Source: Microcoleus sp. bin38.metabat.b11b12b14.051
GTDB taxonomy: Bacteria; Cyanobacteriota; Cyanobacteriia; Cyanobacteriales; Microcoleaceae
Assembly: GCF_013299165.1 (NCBI RefSeq)
Contig: NZ_JAAFKD010000002.1
Span: 360,772-424,771, forward strand
Length of the DNA: 64,000 nucleotides
Reading direction: 5' to 3'
Shown here: piece by piece, positions 35,250 to 43,240 of the stretch
Numbering within the stretch: the first letter of the stretch is position 1
Layout: each line of letters opens with the position of its first letter
Translations under genes and position numbers: made by a program
The notes under the pieces: generated by a model
What the model was told of the DNA's origin: nothing
Databases searched by the model: none
The model's input: only the letters and a program-made list of their open reading frames with translations

Positions 35250-35401
35250 AATAGTACAGGTAGCGGAAAGGGAGAGATCGGGGCAGCAGATTAGCTGGCA
35301 TCAAATTTCAACCCTTACAGGCATTAACAGCCTGAACAAATTTAACTTAACGGTTTTATACCGCAACCAAACTCAATTAACTCAAGTAGGAGAGTTCGTT
35401 C

Positions 35402-35920
35402 ATGTTTGACGCATTTACAAAAGTGGTTTCCCAATCTGACGCTCGTGGCGAATTCCTCGCACAGGGTCAACTAGATGCTCTCAGCAGCATGGTGTCCGAG
35501 GCCAACAAGCGGATTGATGCAGTAAACCGCATCACCGGCAGTGCATCCACCATCGTGGCTAATGCAGCTCGCAGCCTGTTCGCAGAACAGCCTCAACTGA
35601 TCGCTCCTGGTGGTAATGCTTACACCAACCGCCGCATGGCAGCTTGCTTGCGCGACATGGAAATCATCTTGCGCTACGTAACCTACGCCACATTTGCAGG
35701 CGACGCCAGCGTATTGGACGATCGCTGCTTGAACGGTCTGCGCGAAACCTACCAAGCTTTGGGAGTTCCCGGCGGCTCGGTTGCAGCCGGCGTGCAAAAA
35801 ATGAAGGAAGCAGCGATCGCGCTAGCTAACGACCCCAACGGTGTTACCCGTGGTGATTGCAGCTCGCTGATGTCTGAAATCGGCAGCTACTTCGACCGCG
35901 CAGCTAACGCAGTCGGCTAA
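35402..35920 (+). CDS. cpcB: C-phycocyanin beta subunit
   Basis: CpcB forms the phycocyanin rods of the phycobilisome with CpcA. The protein is exactly 172 residues, as expected. It begins [19 protein letters not shown]. The phycocyanobilin attachment cysteines are C82 in [14 protein letters not shown] and C153 in [10 protein letters not shown]72 in [10 protein letters not shown] is the residue methylated in phycobiliprotein beta chains. The AG-rich site TAGGAG lies ten bases upstream. It is the first gene of cpcB-cpcA-cpcC-cpcC-cpcD-cpcE-cpcF. A phycoerythrocyanin identity is less likely given the lyase genes and the CpcA partner. Confidence 0.95.
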   Translation: MFDAFTKVVSQSDARGEFLAQGQLDALSSMVSEANKRIDAVNRITGSASTIVANAARSLFAEQPQLIAPGGNAYTNRRMAACLRDMEIILRYVTYATFAGDASVLDDRCLNGLRETYQALGVPGGSVAAGVQKMKEAAIALANDPNGVTRGDCSSLMSEIGSYFDRAANAVG

Positions 35921-35960
35921 AAATAGCGAACGCGAACATTTCTAGATGTAAAGAAGCGAG

Positions 35961-35987
35961 CGATCCTCTTCGAGGGCTTCGCTAACG
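35961..35987. repeat. Family F 27-bp repeat between cpcB and cpcA
   Basis: CGATCCTCTTCGAGGGC followed by TTCGCTAACG occupies the middle of the 123-bp cpcB-cpcA spacer. Its partial self-complementarity could affect translation of cpcA or mRNA stability, which is inference. Confidence 0.85.
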
Positions 35988-36043
35988 CATTTTTGCAAAC
36001 ACTCATTTTGGAACAAACAAAACATTAGGGAGACAGCAGAACA

Positions 36044-36532
36044 ATGAAAACCCCTTTGACCGAAGCAGTAACGGCTGCCGATTCTCAAGGCCGTTTCTTG
36101 AGCAGCACTGAATTGCAAGTAGCCTTCGGCCGCTTTCGCCAAGCAGCAGCAGGTTTGGAAGCAGCTAAGTCATTAACCGCTAACTCTCAGCGCTTGATCG
36201 ACGGTGCAGCTCAAGCTGTGTACAACAAGTTCCCCTACACCCAACAAATGCAAGGGCCGAACTACGCTTCCACAGCAACCGGCAAAGCCAAATGCTCCCG
36301 CGACATCGGCTACTACCTGCGGATGGTCACCTACTGCTTAGTTGCAGGCGGCACCGGCCCTATGGATGAGTACCTGATTGCAGGTGTTGACGAAATCAAC
36401 CGGACATTTGAATTGTCTCCTAGCTGGTACGTTGAAGCTCTCAAGTACATCAAAGGCAACCACGGTTTGAGTGGCGACGCTGCAACTGAAGCAAATTCCT
36501 ACATCGACTACGCAATCAACGCTCTCAGCTAG
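36044..36532 (+). CDS. cpcA: C-phycocyanin alpha subunit
   Basis: CpcA pairs with CpcB in alpha-beta protomers that build the rod discs. The 162-residue length is exact for the family. It starts [20 protein letters not shown], and the single phycocyanobilin is carried by C84 in [36 protein letters not shown] and the terminal [11 protein letters not shown] are strongly conserved. A ribosome binding site (TAGGGAGA) is 14 bases upstream. It is followed by a hairpin that may let part of the transcripts end before the linker genes, as is typical for cpc operons. Confidence 0.97.
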   Translation: MKTPLTEAVTAADSQGRFLSSTELQVAFGRFRQAAAGLEAAKSLTANSQRLIDGAAQAVYNKFPYTQQMQGPNYASTATGKAKCSRDIGYYLRMVTYCLVAGGTGPMDEYLIAGVDEINRTFELSPSWYVEALKYIKGNHGLSGDAATEANSYIDYAINALS

Positions 36533-36540
36533 ATTTGCGT

Positions 36541-36605
36541 GATGCCCGGAATTGTAAGCTGCTGTTAGCTTTAGTGTTAGCGGTTGTTTACGATTCCGGG
36601 CATCT
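36541..36605 (+). terminator. Hairpin after cpcA, possible attenuator
   Basis: GATGCCCGGAAT at 36541 and its complement ATTCCGGGCATC around 36593-36604 enclose a loop of about 40 bases. There is no T-run directly after it. Such a stem behind cpcA would stabilise the cpcBA message and reduce read-through into the linker genes. Confidence 0.5.
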
Positions 36606-36680
36606 GCGATCTGGGCCTAATTTTCCAAATACTTTTTTAAGCAATTTCAGTTTTTAAAGCAAAAAAAGGAAGAAGCGAAG

Positions 36681-37490
36681 ATGGTGGGACTAAGTTCAGC
36701 AGAACGGTTGGGAATCAAAGCATTAGATGAAGCCGGACGAGTAGAACTGCGCCCCCACTGGACGCAAGACGATGTGACAGCAGTAATTCGCGCCGCTTAC
36801 ATCCAAGTTTTCGGCAACGAGTATTTAATGTCCGTCGAACGAGTTACCAGCGCAGAATCTCTGCTGCTGCAAGGGCAAATTTCAGTTAAAGATTTTGTGC
36901 GGGCAATTGCTCAGTCCGAAACATATCGGCAAAAGTTTTTTTACCCGAACTCACAAACGCGGTTAATCGAGCTTAATTACAAACATTTGTTGGGCCGCGC
37001 TCCTTACGACGAGTCAGAAATTGCTTTCCACGTTGATTTGTACAATGCAGAAGGCTACGAAGCTGAAATCAGTTCTTACATTGACTCAGTGGAGTATCAA
37101 GAGAATTTTGGCGACAGTGTAGTGCCTTACTATCGCGGTTTCGCGACTCAAAGAAATCAAAAAACCGTCGGTTTTAACCGGATGTTTCAATTGTACCGGG
37201 GCTATGCCAACAGCGATCGCGCCCAAAACCAAAAGCAAGGGCGCCTCACCAGGGAAGTTGCCAGAAATACAGCTTCGCCCATCTCCACCCCCTCCACAGG
37301 CAAAGCCCTCGCCGGTAACAATGGCGGCGGGCAACTCTACCGAATCACCGCAATGCAAGGTTCGGCTAAGTTTTCGCCCCAAGTGCGCCGCACAACCACC
37401 GAGTATCTCGTACCTTACGACCAACTTTCGAGCCGCTTGCAGCAAATCAACAAACGTGGCGGCAAAGTGGTAAATATTACCACAGCTTAA
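36681..37490 (+). CDS. cpcC: Phycobilisome rod linker polypeptide (CpcC type), first copy
   Basis: This linker connects phycocyanin hexamers within a rod. The 269-residue protein has a PBS linker domain in residues 18-150, containing [52 protein letters not shown] and [21 protein letters not shown] glycine/serine-rich spacer follows, and residues 217-269 form a CpcD-like domain ([20 protein letters not shown], then GGKVVNI). In the usual cpc gene order the first linker is the one distal in the rod (CpcC2-like), but that is inferred from position. A ribosome binding site GGAAGAAG precedes the ATG. Confidence 0.9.
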   Translation: MVGLSSAERLGIKALDEAGRVELRPHWTQDDVTAVIRAAYIQVFGNEYLMSVERVTSAESLLLQGQISVKDFVRAIAQSETYRQKFFYPNSQTRLIELNYKHLLGRAPYDESEIAFHVDLYNAEGYEAEISSYIDSVEYQENFGDSVVPYYRGFATQRNQKTVGFNRMFQLYRGYANSDRAQNQKQGRLTREVARNTASPISTPSTGKALAGNNGGGQLYRITAMQGSAKFSPQVRRTTTEYLVPYDQLSSRLQQINKRGGKVVNITTA

Positions 37491-37497
37491 AAGTTTG

Positions 37498-37579
37498 TAA
37501 AGACGTTTTTTTGATGCGTCTTTAGCAAATTAGGACTAATTGATGTCAGTGAGTAAGGTGCGCCTCGGGGTACCTTACT
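37498..37579 (+). terminator. Two hairpins between the rod linker genes
   Basis: The first has the arms AAAGACG and CGTCTTT (37498-37523) around a loop of T; the second has GTAAGGT and ACCTTAC (37553-37577). Neither has a downstream T-run, so weak attenuation or message stabilisation is more likely than full termination. Confidence 0.45.
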
Positions 37580-37661
37580 TTCAGATACCTTTGCCTTAGT
37601 CCTAAAAATCTCAAGTGCAACAAAGCTTTAAATTTTTGTTACTAATTTAGGAGAAAATCTG

Positions 37662-38531
37662 GTGGCGATTACAACAGCAGCATCCAGACTCGGAACATCG
37701 GCATTGAGCGATGCACCGAAGGTAGAATTGCGCCCGAACTACAACAAAGATGACGTTGAAATGGTGATTCGTGCCGTTTACCGTCAGGTGCTGGGCAACG
37801 ATTATTTAATGAAATCCGATCGCCTGACAAGTGCGGAATCTCTTCTGCGAGACGGCAGTTTGACAGTGCGAGAATTTGTGCGCGCAGTGGCCAAATCGGA
37901 ACTGTACAAAACCAAGTTTTTCTACAACAGCTTTCAAACTAGGGCGATCGAACTAAACTACAAACACTTGCTCGGTCGCGCTCCCTACGACGAATCTGAA
38001 GTAGTTTATCACTTAGATTTGTACCAAACACAAGGGTACGACGCTGATGTTGATTCTTACATCGATTCAGTAGAGTATCAAGAAAACTTCGGCGACAATA
38101 TCGTACCTTACTACCGGGGCTTTAACACCCAGCGCGGGCAAAAAACCGTCGGTTTTACCCGGATGTTCCGCTTGTATCGCGGCTATGCAAATAGCGATAC
38201 CTCTCAACTAGAAGGCAATAACTCCCGCTTAGCAGTGGAACTTGGCACTAACAGCGCTACGGCTGTAGTTGGGCCTTCTGGCGGCAACGAAGGTTGGGCC
38301 TATCGCCCTTCAGCACAAAACGTAACTCCCAGCAGCGGCTTCGGCGGCGGCGCAGCTTACGGCAAAGAAGGACGGCTTCTGCGCGTCGAAGTTTCGGGCA
38401 TTCGCACGGGCGGCTATCCCAACGTGCGCCGCAGCAGCAAAGCTTTCATCGTACCTGTTGACGATTTGTCCTCGCAAATGCAGAAATTTCAACGCATGGG
38501 CGGGAAAATCGCTAGCATTACTCCCATTTAG
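37662..38531 (+). CDS. cpcC: Phycobilisome rod linker polypeptide (CpcC type), second copy
   Basis: The 289-residue protein starts at a GTG (37662) with TAGGAGAA just upstream; translation begins [17 protein letters not shown]. It has a PBS linker domain ([60 protein letters not shown]), a glycine-rich spacer ([24 protein letters not shown]) and a C-terminal CpcD-like domain ([20 protein letters not shown]). It is a paralogue of the preceding gene, about half identical by eye. It should be the core-proximal rod linker if the gene order follows the common cpc plan. Confidence 0.92.
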   Translation: MAITTAASRLGTSALSDAPKVELRPNYNKDDVEMVIRAVYRQVLGNDYLMKSDRLTSAESLLRDGSLTVREFVRAVAKSELYKTKFFYNSFQTRAIELNYKHLLGRAPYDESEVVYHLDLYQTQGYDADVDSYIDSVEYQENFGDNIVPYYRGFNTQRGQKTVGFTRMFRLYRGYANSDTSQLEGNNSRLAVELGTNSATAVVGPSGGNEGWAYRPSAQNVTPSSGFGGGAAYGKEGRLLRVEVSGIRTGGYPNVRRSSKAFIVPVDDLSSQMQKFQRMGGKIASITPI

Positions 38532-38866
38532 TCATCAGTCATCAGTCATCAGTCATTAGTCATCAGTCATCAGTCATCAGTCATTAGTCATCAGTCATTA
38601 GTCATCAGTCATCAGTCATTAGTCATTAGTCATCAGTCATCAGTCATCAGTCATCAGTCATTAGTAAAATTACTAGAGATTGATGGCCCTTGGCTAATTA
38701 GACTTTGCGTAAGGTGCGGTGTGCTTGACCATACATAATTAGGTGCTGAGTAAATTCTGAACTCAAGGCAAATGACAAATGACAAATGACAAATGACCAC
38801 CCTTCGACTTCGCGAGCGGGCGAGATGACAAATGACAAATGACAAATGACAAATGACAAATGACAA
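38532..38866. repeat. Two heptamer tandem arrays between cpcC and cpcD
   Basis: From 38532 to 38664 some 19 copies of AGTCATC or AGTCATT run head to tail; from 38770 to 38866 there are copies of AAATGAC, interrupted by one CTTCGACTTCGCGAG segment. Both are short tandemly repeated repetitive sequences of the heptanucleotide type known in filamentous cyanobacteria. Confidence 0.9.
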
Positions 38867-38895
38867 AGTACCAATTAGCAATTACCAAGAAGCTT

Positions 38896-39138
38896 ATGTT
38901 GGGTCAAAGTGTAGCTGGAAAAAGTGGCAATACAGCTTCCGCCGGTCGCTGTTTTCGGTATGAAGTTGTGGGATTGCGCCAAAGTGACGATACAGAAAAT
39001 ATCGATTATTCGATTCGATCGAGCGCGAGTACATTTATCACCGTGCCGTACAATCGGATGAATCAAGAAATGCAGCGGATTACTCGCATGGGCGGCAAAA
39101 TTGTGAACATTCAGCCGCTAAGTGCGATCGCAGAATAA
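38896..39138 (+). CDS. cpcD: Phycobilisome rod-capping linker CpcD
   Basis: CpcD caps the distal end of phycocyanin rods. The 80-residue protein starts at the ATG at 38896 (MLGQSVAGKSGNTASAGRCF), as in other CpcD proteins; an ORF extension to 38860 is just read-through from the AAATGAC array. The fold signature is FRYEVVGLRQSD, FITVPYNRMNQEMQRITRMG and GKIVNIQP. The gene is separated from cpcC by two heptamer arrays, and the usual ribosome binding site is weak (AAGAAGC). Confidence 0.93.
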   Translation: MLGQSVAGKSGNTASAGRCFRYEVVGLRQSDDTENIDYSIRSSASTFITVPYNRMNQEMQRITRMGGKIVNIQPLSAIAE

Positions 39139-39169
39139 TGATCTGAATCATCGTCGCATCGTAATTAAT

Positions 39170-39512
39170 AGCGATTGAAAAGGGCGATGGAAAAAGGCGA
39201 TCGAAAAGGGCGATTGAAATCGCTTCTACACAAACAATGTCCGCCTCCGCGGACGAAGAGTTAGAGTTAATTTAACCCCTCTGGGCTCGGGTTTTGTCTG
39301 TGTAGTCGCGATTTAAATCGCCGAGTTTCCACAACCCCTCTGGGCTCGGGTTTTGTCTGTGTAGTCGCGATTTAAATCGCCGAGTTTCCCCAACCCCTCT
39401 GGGCTCGGGTTTTGTCTGTGTAGTCGCGATTTAAATCGCCGAGTTTCCCCAACCCCTCTGGGCTCGGGTTTTGTCTGTGTAGTCGCGATTTCAATCGCCG
39501 AGTTTCCTAAGC
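39170..39512. repeat. Family B-like hairpins and four copies of a 59-bp unit between cpcD and cpcE
   Basis: After a unit with GCGATTGAAATCGCTTCTAC and GTCCGCCTCCGCGGAC, four nearly identical 59-bp units start at 39273, 39333, 39392 and 39451. Each has AACCCCTCTGGGCTCGGGTT, TTGTCTGTGTAGTCGCG and ATTTAAATCGCC. ATTTAAATCGC mirrors the GCGATTTAAAT arm, so each unit contains a hairpin. Confidence 0.85.
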
Positions 39513-39525
39513 CATATTAAAAATT

Positions 39526-40359
39526 ATGAATTATGACGAATCTGACTCACCGCCGACGGGCGTAGCTGAGGGCGAATCTTTAACACTAGAACAGGCGATC
39601 GCAAATTTGCACTCAGAAGATTACAGTCTCCGGTATTATGCTGCTTGGTGGGTGGGCAGATTTCGAGTCAAGGAACCCGCAGTTATTGCCGCTTTAATTG
39701 CGGCCTTGCAAGAAGAATCAGAACAAACAAAAATCGGCGACTATTCCCTACTGCGAAATGCGGCGCGGGCGCTGGGAAAATTGGGCGACAAACAAGCCTT
39801 ACCCGCCCTGACTCATTGTTTGGAATGCGCCGATTATTACGTGCGGGAAGCGGCGGCTCAAGCTCTAGAAATGCTGGGCGAGATCGATTCCATTCCACCG
39901 CTGATGCAGCTCTTAGATGGGGGCGTAGCTGTGGCCCTGCGAGTGCCTGGAAAATCGCACCTCGTGCAGCCTTACGACTCGGTAATTGAAGCTTTGGGTA
40001 CGCTGCAAGCGACAGAAGCTATACCGCTAATTTCACCTTTTTTAGAGCATTCTGTGGAGCGGGTGCAGTACGCTGCGGCACGGGCGATGTATCAGTTGAC
40101 TGGCGATCGGGTTTACGGAGAGCGGTTGGTAACTGCTTTGAATGGGGATAATTTGCAGTTGCGCCGATCGGCTTTGATGGACTTGGGGGCGATCGGCTAT
40201 TTGCCCTCAGCGCCAGCTATTGCTGAAACTTTAGCAGAAAATAGCATGAAATTAATTGCGCTCAAAGGAGTTTTGGAACATCATCTCAATCAACAAGCAT
40301 CTCTATCTTTGTCCGATGAAGCTATCCAAGTTATGGATTTAATGGATAGTTTACTGTGA
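39526..40359 (+). CDS. cpcE: Phycocyanobilin lyase subunit alpha CpcE
   Basis: CpcE with CpcF attaches phycocyanobilin to Cys84 of the CpcA protein. The 277-residue protein is built from HEAT-like helical repeats: SLRYYAAWWVGRFRVKEPAV, RNAARALGKLGDKQALPAL, VREAAAQALEMLGEIDSIPP, VQYAAARAMYQLTGDRVYGE and LRRSALMDLGAIGYLPSAPA. The opening LTLEQAIANLHSEDYSLRYY is typical for CpcE. It comes straight after a repeat cluster, so its expression may depend on read-through across it. Confidence 0.92.
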   Translation: MNYDESDSPPTGVAEGESLTLEQAIANLHSEDYSLRYYAAWWVGRFRVKEPAVIAALIAALQEESEQTKIGDYSLLRNAARALGKLGDKQALPALTHCLECADYYVREAAAQALEMLGEIDSIPPLMQLLDGGVAVALRVPGKSHLVQPYDSVIEALGTLQATEAIPLISPFLEHSVERVQYAAARAMYQLTGDRVYGERLVTALNGDNLQLRRSALMDLGAIGYLPSAPAIAETLAENSMKLIALKGVLEHHLNQQASLSLSDEAIQVMDLMDSLL

Positions 40360-40407
40360 ACAAAAATTAGTTGTAACATATTTAATTTTCTGTCGATTAC
40401 CTGTAAG

Positions 40408-40575
40408 ATTTTTTGTAGTGAGGAAGGCAATTCCTTTGATTTTATGCGGACTGAAGTCCTCACTACAAACCTATTTGATTCTGGTTGGTGTGTTCTGACA
40501 TTAGTGGCAGGCAATTCCTTTGATTTTATGCGGACTGAAGTCCTCACTACAAACCTATTTGATTCTGGTTGGTGT
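40408..40575. repeat. Family A direct repeat between cpcE and cpcF
   Basis: A unit of about 75 bp occurs twice (near 40424-40497 and 40505-40578): GGCAATTCCTTTGATTTTAT, then GCGGACTGAAGTCCTCACTA and CAAACCTATTTGATTCTGG. The family A core GGACTGAAGTCC is self-complementary. The remainder of the 400-bp spacer has nothing else. Confidence 0.85.
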
Positions 40576-40761
40576 TTTTTGACATCAGATGACATAGGAT
40601 TTCTGGAGCGATTCTCAATTGTTTGCTTTAAATTCAGGACAGAGCAGTGCTGTTTCCTTACCTGTTGCGATCGCGCTCTTCGTGGGTGAGGCTGCAAAAA
40701 GTTCGATCGCGCGATCGAGCCAACCTACAATGACAATGGTCACGGTAGATTTTATAAATAA

Positions 40762-41388
40762 ATGGCATTAGAACTAATTCGCGCAGTCGAACAAGCAGAT
40801 TCTTCCGAAGGCTTGTTAAATACTGTCAAAGCACTGGCGGCGGCTGAGTCAAAAGAAGCAATTCCTACCTTAATTACAGTCCTCGGCTACAACAACCCCG
40901 GCGCCGCTGTGGCCGCCGTTGACGGGCTGATTCAACTCGGAGAACCTGCGGTGCTGCCGCTGCTAGAACAGCTTGACGGCTACAATTACGGAGCGAGAGC
41001 TTGGGCGGTTCGGGCTTTGGCGGGAATTGGCGATCCTAGGGGTTTAGAAATTTTGATCGAGGCGGCGGCGAATGACTTTGCTTTGAGCGTGCGGCGGGCG
41101 GCTGCTAGGGGTTTGGGGACGATTTGCTGGGAACTTATGCCGCCAGAACAAATTGCAGGCGCTCAAATTCGCGTGGTGAAAACGCTGCTGCAAGCGTCCC
41201 GAGATCCGGAATGGGTGGTTCGCTACGCAGCGGCGGGAGGTTTACAAGCTTTGGCTGGTGCTGCGACTGTGAAACCGGATTGGTTAGCGGAAGTTTGGGC
41301 CAGACTACAGGAAATGGCCCAAAGCGATGAAACTTTGGGGGTTAAAGCCCGGGCTTTGCTAGCTCAGCAAAAATTGTCACTTGGCTAG
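40762..41388 (+). CDS. cpcF: Phycocyanobilin lyase subunit beta CpcF
   Basis: CpcF is the partner of CpcE in the heterodimeric phycocyanobilin lyase. The 208-residue protein has HEAT/PBS-lyase repeats (NPGAAVAAVDGLIQLGEPAV, YGARAWAVRALAGIGDPRGL, LSVRRAAARGLGTICWELMP, WVVRYAAAGGLQALAGAATV). Length and gene position at the end of the cpc operon agree with CpcF. Its final codons overlap the end of the convergent DUF2103 gene by 12 bp. Confidence 0.92.
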   Translation: MALELIRAVEQADSSEGLLNTVKALAAAESKEAIPTLITVLGYNNPGAAVAAVDGLIQLGEPAVLPLLEQLDGYNYGARAWAVRALAGIGDPRGLEILIEAAANDFALSVRRAAARGLGTICWELMPPEQIAGAQIRVVKTLLQASRDPEWVVRYAAAGGLQALAGAATVKPDWLAEVWARLQEMAQSDETLGVKARALLAQQKLSLG

Positions 41389-41670
41389 GGTTTGGGCGAT
41401 CGTCTCTTCCAAGTCCCCTTGACTGAGAGTGGTTAATATAAAGACTTCTTGTACAGTTTTGCCCTGTCTGGCAATAATTTTAAATCCCCCGCGAATGGGT
41501 ACTGACACTCTTAATGTCATGTGGGGGATGTGTCCTTTAACTTTGTTAATGACGCCGGGGGTAACGGTTTGAATGCCCATTCTCAGAGTCAGGCGCTCTA
41601 AAATTGGTATCAAACCCTGAAGGTGAGTAGAGTGATTCCAAACTAGGCGGCCTTTGGGTTGTGGGTTCAT
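41377..41670 (-). CDS. DUF2103 domain protein
   Basis: The 97-residue protein has the pattern RLVWNHSTHLQGLIPILERL, GIQTVTPGVINKVKGHIPHM and IRGGFKIIARQGKTVQEVF. I recognise this as the small cyanobacterial and archaeal DUF2103 family, sometimes labelled a predicted metal-binding protein because of the conserved NHSTH. No function has been shown. It is convergent with cpcF and overlaps it at the 3' end. Confidence 0.75.
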   Translation of the reverse strand: MNPQPKGRLVWNHSTHLQGLIPILERLTLRMGIQTVTPGVINKVKGHIPHMTLRVSVPIRGGFKIIARQGKTVQEVFILTTLSQGDLEETIAQTLAK

Positions 41671-41770
41671 GACTTTTTTACCAAATTCAACATACCCAGT
41701 CTAAGTCACCGCCGGCTGGAACCAATTTCAAATTCCCTGAAGTTATGTATGAATAACGTTAGTGTGCGCG

Positions 41771-42241
41771 TCATTGCGAGCAAATCGACGCAATCTCAAA
41801 CCGATATTTTTGCTCGCGGGCGCGCTTGCTGAGATTTGATGGTGCAGAATTGTCCGCTACTTTTTGATATTTTGGGTTGGTAATTGTCGGTTTTTCTAGT
41901 TGAGTTGCGATCGCCCGCAGGATTTCTGTGATGCTGCAAGGTTTGCTCAGATAGCCGTCGGCTTTGAGTTCCTGGGCTTTTTCCATTTCGGAGGCTGTCA
42001 TAAAAATAAACGGAATCCTGGCCGTTGCTGGATACGATCGCAATGCCGCGAAAACTTCAAAACCGTTTAGTTTCGGCATCATGACATCAGACAAAATTAA
42101 GTCGGGAATTTGGGCGATCGCTAACTGGATGCCAACTTGTCCGTTTTCGGCGCCCACAGCTTCAAAACCTCGCGATTGCAGAAGTTCTAAAACTGTTTCT
42201 CGGATTAAGTTATTGTCTTCAATTACTAATATTTTTTTCAT
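41771..42241 (-). CDS. Single-domain response regulator (REC) with C-terminal tail
   Basis: The 156-residue protein is a receiver domain with the acidic pair in VIEDNN, the phospho-accepting aspartate in LILSDVMMPKLNGFEV, the conserved threonine in IFMTAS and the lysine in GYLSKPCS. The stretch before the lysine (EMEKAQELKADGYL) is two or three residues shorter than the usual gM.GADDYL. A basic tail of about 35 residues (NLSKRAREQKYRFEIA) follows with no output domain. The cognate kinase is not adjacent; the nearest is the large kinase at 44.2 kb, which has its own regulator. Confidence 0.85.
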   Translation of the reverse strand: MKKILVIEDNNLIRETVLELLQSRGFEAVGAENGQVGIQLAIAQIPDLILSDVMMPKLNGFEVFAALRSYPATARIPFIFMTASEMEKAQELKADGYLSKPCSITEILRAIATQLEKPTITNPKYQKVADNSAPSNLSKRAREQKYRFEIASICSQ

Positions 42242-42462
42242 GTTCTTGAGTGCGCTCTTTACTTTGTTTTTATTTTTATGTTATGATTTTTGCTGTAAAA
42301 TTTAAGATTTTCAATAGGGTTATTGCAAAAAACCACTTTTTACGGTTTTTTACGGGTAAAGCGCGATCGCAGCTAGGTGCAGTGTCTCCTCAATCCGCAG
42401 CTTAGCTCGCTGAAAACTACAAACTGTGAACTTCACAAAATTACTGCCAAGAGGGTAAAATA

Positions 42463-42598
42463 TATAGCCTTTCTCAAAAAGGTGAGGTACAGATTCTGAT
42501 TTTAGATTTTAGATTTTAGATTTTAGATTGGAGGATTGGAGGATGGAGGAATTGAGGGATTAATCGGTCAATTCCTCATCTTTCTGACAACTGCTATA
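42463..42598. repeat. Family C inverted-repeat element 4, with TTTAGAT heptamer core
   Basis: TATAGCCTTTCTCAAAAAGG at the left and CATCTTTCTGACAACTGCTATA at the right are inverted. The core holds tandem GATTTTA heptamers and GGATTGGA-type repeats. The rest of 42242-42632 shows nothing more. The right end lies 35 bp before the next gene. Confidence 0.65.
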
Positions 42599-42632
42599 AT
42601 TTGGTGGAGCGCGATTTTTTGAGGACAATGAT

Positions 42633-42959
42633 ATGTCAGAATTTTTAGACTTTCTCAGACATCAGTTTGCCTACGTGGCGATTGGCGAATTTAAACCAGG
42701 AAAATTTAAAGAAGCAGAAGAACTTTTTGGCAAAGCCGTTGCAACCTATGCCACAGGTTTTAAAGGAGCATACCTGCTGCAATTGCCCAATACTGACAAA
42801 GGGATTGCGATCATTTTTTGGGAAAGCATAGAAGAGATGGCAGCAAATCAAAGCGAAGCTTATCAGGAAATATTGAAGCAGATGACGCCTTTGTTTGCCA
42901 AAATTCCCGATACTGATGTTTATGAAATTGTCAGTGAAATTAAGCCGAAAGGTGAATAG
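42633..42959 (+). CDS. Small ABM-like (dimeric alpha-beta barrel) protein
   Basis: The 108-residue protein shows the pattern of a ferredoxin-like ABM domain: VAIGEFKPGKFKEAEELFGK, then GFKGAYLLQLPNTDKGIAII and WESIEEMAANQSEAYQEILK. The domain occurs in monooxygenases and in many proteins without known activity. No cofactor site is visible. Its right flank is the 50-bp tandem array and its left flank is a family C element. Confidence 0.65.
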   Translation: MSEFLDFLRHQFAYVAIGEFKPGKFKEAEELFGKAVATYATGFKGAYLLQLPNTDKGIAIIFWESIEEMAANQSEAYQEILKQMTPLFAKIPDTDVYEIVSEIKPKGE

Positions 42960-42980
42960 ACAACTTTTTCTCTGTTTTTT

Positions 42981-43190
42981 TGATCGAATTTTGGGACGGG
43001 CGGGACGCCCATCCCACAAAAATATTTTTTTAATCAAATTTTGGGACGGGCGGGACGCCGATTCCACAAAGATGTTTTTTTAATCAAATTTTGGGACGGG
43101 CGAGACGCCCATCCCACAAAAATATTTTTTTAATCAAATTTTGGGACGGGCGAGACGCCCATCCCACAAAAATGTTTTTTTAGGGTGGGA
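42981..43190. repeat. Four tandem copies of a 50-bp unit
   Basis: The unit starts TTGGGACGGGCGGGACGCCC at 42991 and recurs at exactly 50-bp steps (43041, 43091, 43141). Each copy ends CCACAAAAATATTTTTTTAA. GGGCG and CGCCC can pair in each copy. The copies are nearly identical and no variable spacers exist, so this is not CRISPR. Confidence 0.9.
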
Positions 43191-43240
43191 TGTTGCTTCC
43201 AGCAGCGTCCTAGCTAGGGCTTGCAATTCAAGTCTAATAA

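Larger units (their letters stand above)
34419..35401. other. Long leader/intergenic region upstream of the phycocyanin operon
   Basis: About 980 bp separate the ATPase from cpcB. No convincing gene occurs. It contains a near-perfect hairpin at 34701-34727 and T-rich tracts at 34842-34905. The promoter region of the cpc operon and a 5' leader should lie in the last few hundred bases. A ribosome binding site (TAGGAGAG) precedes the cpcB ATG. Confidence 0.7.

Noticed and set aside
38532..38664. Heptamer AGTCATC array considered as part of a coding region or origin iterons
   Set aside because: Unit length of seven breaks the reading frame, and no replication gene is near; it matches known cyanobacterial heptamer repeats.
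40290..40697. Minus-strand ORF of 135 residues with repeated RTSVRIKSKELP
   Set aside because: It is made by the duplicated family A unit between cpcE and cpcF.
42981..43190. Four 50-bp repeats next to cas6, first considered as a CRISPR array
   Set aside because: Units are identical along their full length and have no unique spacers.
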